A stretch of DNA of 64,000 nucleotides from Hofstenia miamia (lineage: Eukaryota > Xenacoelomorpha > Acoela > Hofsteniidae). The stretch lies in contig CABFPE010000100.1 in NCBI GenBank assembly GCA_900660155.1, positions 1,536,970 to 1,600,969 on the forward strand, written 5' to 3'. Shown one piece after another: positions 62,220-64,000 of the stretch. The notes under the pieces are model-generated. The model was not told the origin of the DNA and made no database searches. It saw only the letters and a program-made list of their open reading frames with translations. Every line of letters starts with the position of its first letter. Within the stretch, counting starts at the first letter, position 1. Both the position numbers and the translations under genes were made by a program.

Positions 62220-62765
62220 TGCATCTCATAATTATCAACAATTTATAAACGCAAAAAAATGCGCAGCCAATCAAAATCTAATTATTATTTATTGGCTGAA
62301 ATATAGTATATAAATGGAGATTTAGATATACTATATCATTATTTCAGATTTTTTATTTTTTCTAGCATGTATGTAACACTAAAAATTGAGATAATACATT
62401 ACTATTATAAATCTTCCAATTCGACTTCAGCAGCTATTCGCCTCTACAACAAACGTCATTGTAGTGACTACCGTTTTATTTTAGACATTAGTGATTACCG
62501 CAATATTTTATAATTAGTTATTTTATGTTATGTTATGTTGATTCATTTTGTACTGATATGTATTTTGTTTTTAGATGTTTGGTATTAGTGTAATAAAACC
62601 TTGAATCTATCAGGTTGTTTTCACCACCACCACAATTTATTACACTACATTCATCGACTATCGAACAGTCAGTGGTTGGACAGTATTCTTATTCAGTGGA
62701 ACAGTCTCGTTTTTATTTTAAACTAACTACACATCTATTGTCATTCTTAACTACGTAACAATCAA
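62220..62765 (+). promoter_or_regulatory. Probable LTR and leader of the retrotransposon
   Basis: The region upstream of gag has LTR-like signals in the right order: a CCAAT motif at 62267-62271 with an inverted partner at about 62292, a TATATAAA box at 62307-62314, and an AATAAA polyadenylation signal at 62592-62597. The exact LTR boundaries and primer-binding site are not resolved because the second LTR is outside the window. Confidence 0.45.
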
Positions 62766-62863
62766 GTGCACCTTACAACACTATCTGGAATAATAAATAT
62801 ATTCAAAAGATACAGACCAGAAGTAGACTTACTCTCTCAAAACAGGTTAGCTTAAATTTTATA

Positions 62864-63850
62864 ATGGAAGCTAAAATTTTCAAAAAGACATTGCCGGATA
62901 ATCCTTCTGAAGAAGAATATCTGTACTGGAAAAAGATGCTCGAACTATATATTTCTACAGCTGGTATTAATCCTGCCAATTGTCTGCAAGTGTTGTACGT
63001 TATGTGTGGAGCAAAGGCGTTTCCATACATACAAGACTGTGCAACGTACAATAATGCTGTCCAGAAGTTAGATGACAGGTACCAAAGCAAGTCTACTGCA
63101 ATAATGATGCGACACAAATTGCGAATACGTCTGCAACAGCCAAATGAAAGTATCGAACAATACATGGCAGAACTAAAGATAATTGCTCGGAAGTGCCCTA
63201 CAAAGAATTTGTCTCCAGCTGAACATCGAGATTTACTTATTAGTGATGCCTTTGTAGCAGGATTGCAGTCAACATCAATCCGACAACTAGATGAACTCTT
63301 CAGAACAGCAATAACAATGGANAATACATGGCAGAACTAAAGACACTTGCTCGGAAGTGCCCTACAAAGAATTTGTCTGCAGCTGAACATAGAGATTTAC
63401 TTATTAGTGATGCCTTTGTAGCAGGATTGCAGTCAACATCAATCCGACAGCAGCTACTTGAGTCAGATACTTCACAACTAGATGAACTCTTCATAACAGC
63501 AATAACAATGGAAATGGCTATGGGAGAGAGTTCTTCACTGAATGCACACACTTACATGGACTTAGGTGCTGCAGTGAAAGTTGCAGGAACTCAGAATCCT
63601 CATAAAAACTGGACTCCAAACAATCTCTGCATATGGTGTAGTGGTGGTCGACATGAGCGCACAAAATGTCCTGCCCATACTTCCACGTGTCGAAATTGCA
63701 ATAAGCTTGGTCATTGGGCTAAGGTTTGCAAGTCTACTGGTTCAAAAGTACAAAGAGTTGCAGCAGTAGAAGATCTAGCTGAACCTAATGACAATCAAAG
63801 ACCACAAGCATCAGCAATTTTTCTTGCAGTAATGGGGACAGCCTCTGAGT
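62864..63850 (+). CDS. Retrotransposon Gag with two zinc knuckles
   Basis: Starts at ATG 62864 (MEAKIFKKTLPDNPSEEEYL). The N-terminal half is a helical Gag/retrotrans_gag-type capsid region containing YQSKSTAIMMRHKLRIRLQQ and ESIEQYMAELK. The C-terminal part holds two CCHC knuckles, CIWCSGGRHERTKC and CRNCNKLGHWAKVC, both with exact CX2CX4HX4C spacing, implying nucleic-acid binding. The frame is broken artificially at 63321: about 160-190 bp (63159-63320) is repeated after a single N, with a 24-bp difference between the copies. Without that artefact gag would be a single frame ending at the TGA at 63850. Probably Ty3/Gypsy type; the RT needed to confirm this is outside the window. Confidence 0.85.
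63159..63515. repeat. Direct duplication within gag around a single N
   Basis: The block starting AATACATGGCAGAACTAAAG occurs at 63159 and again at 63322, separated only by N63321. Copy 1 lacks 24 bases (encoding part of LLESDTSQ) that copy 2 has, and there are a few substitutions. It is best explained as two alleles or paralogous copies abutted in assembly. Confidence 0.85.
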
Positions 63851-63852
63851 GA

Positions 63853-64000
63853 GCTGTAACTGAAATCTTAGCAAATCAGAACTCGGTAAAGGCACTGCTT
63901 GATACTGGTTCTAGCCTCTCATTCATTGAGCAAGCGGTTATGGAAAGATATCATTTTAAGTTCACAAGCTGTGTGACAAAAATCATAACTCTTGCCAACA
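63853..64000 (+). CDS. Retrotransposon aspartic protease, partial
   Basis: In the same frame as gag, directly after the TGA, the reading continues AVTEILANQNSVKALLDTGS then SLSFIEQAVMERY. LLDTGSS is the active-site signature of retroviral-type aspartic proteases, preceded by the usual strand. The domain runs off the window edge. The relation to gag is either one polyprotein with a mutational stop or stop-codon readthrough. Confidence 0.8.

Noticed and set aside
1-64000. CRISPR arrays, rRNA, bacterial operons, phage or novel defence systems
   Set aside because: None seen. The window is eukaryotic, and its regular repeats are microsatellites, transposon ends or assembly duplications.

Overview
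The window is AT-rich (roughly 70% A+T) animal nuclear DNA. It has spliced exons separated by introns of 0.3 to 21 kb, many (AT)n runs, assembly gaps, and fragments of LINE, Penelope, Tc1/mariner, hAT and LTR elements. There are no bacterial features. The dystrobrevin exons resemble both vertebrate and insect dystrobrevins; a stretch just after the ZZ domain (LRCLPS, PRFPNEPEKPINL) looks somewhat more protostome-like. I would call it an invertebrate metazoan and go no further.

The only confidently identified host gene is a dystrobrevin on the minus strand. Five exons are well supported and one microexon is probable. In transcript order they are 61821-61801 (microexon), 61497-61412 and 61052-60898 (EF-hand-like region), 56086-55975, 34465-34299 (ZZ zinc finger) and 28159-28029 (post-ZZ region). 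Splice sites and phases join exactly across all of them. The 5' part of the gene (start codon, first EF-hand exons) probably lies beyond position 64000. The 3' coiled-coil exons were not found. A minus-strand candidate exon at 17720-17380 may belong to this or another gene. A candidate alternative first exon at 53618-53546, in a locally CpG-rich patch, is phase-compatible with the ZZ exon and could start a short isoform.

Mobile DNA from left to right: a decayed DD34D mariner (8.4-9.5 kb, beside a 1000-N gap); a LINE RT remnant with an (ATT)n tail (13.9-14.8 kb); a second LINE 3' remnant (18.4-19.1 kb); a minus-strand Penelope-like element keeping RT and GIY-YIG pieces (21.0-21.6 kb); a 313-bp hAT-type MITE with an 8-bp target duplication (37.06-37.37 kb); a 477-bp foldback element (42.0-42.5 kb); a TIR-bounded but dead mariner-like element (56.18-57.76 kb); and the 5' part of an LTR retrotransposon (probable LTR, gag with two zinc knuckles, start of protease) from about 62.2 kb to the right edge.

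Three isolated single-N positions (24884, 56527, 63321) each sit at the junction of a local direct duplication. They are best read as contig-join artefacts and break reading frames artificially. Most of the rest is intron or intergenic sequence in which I see no gene.
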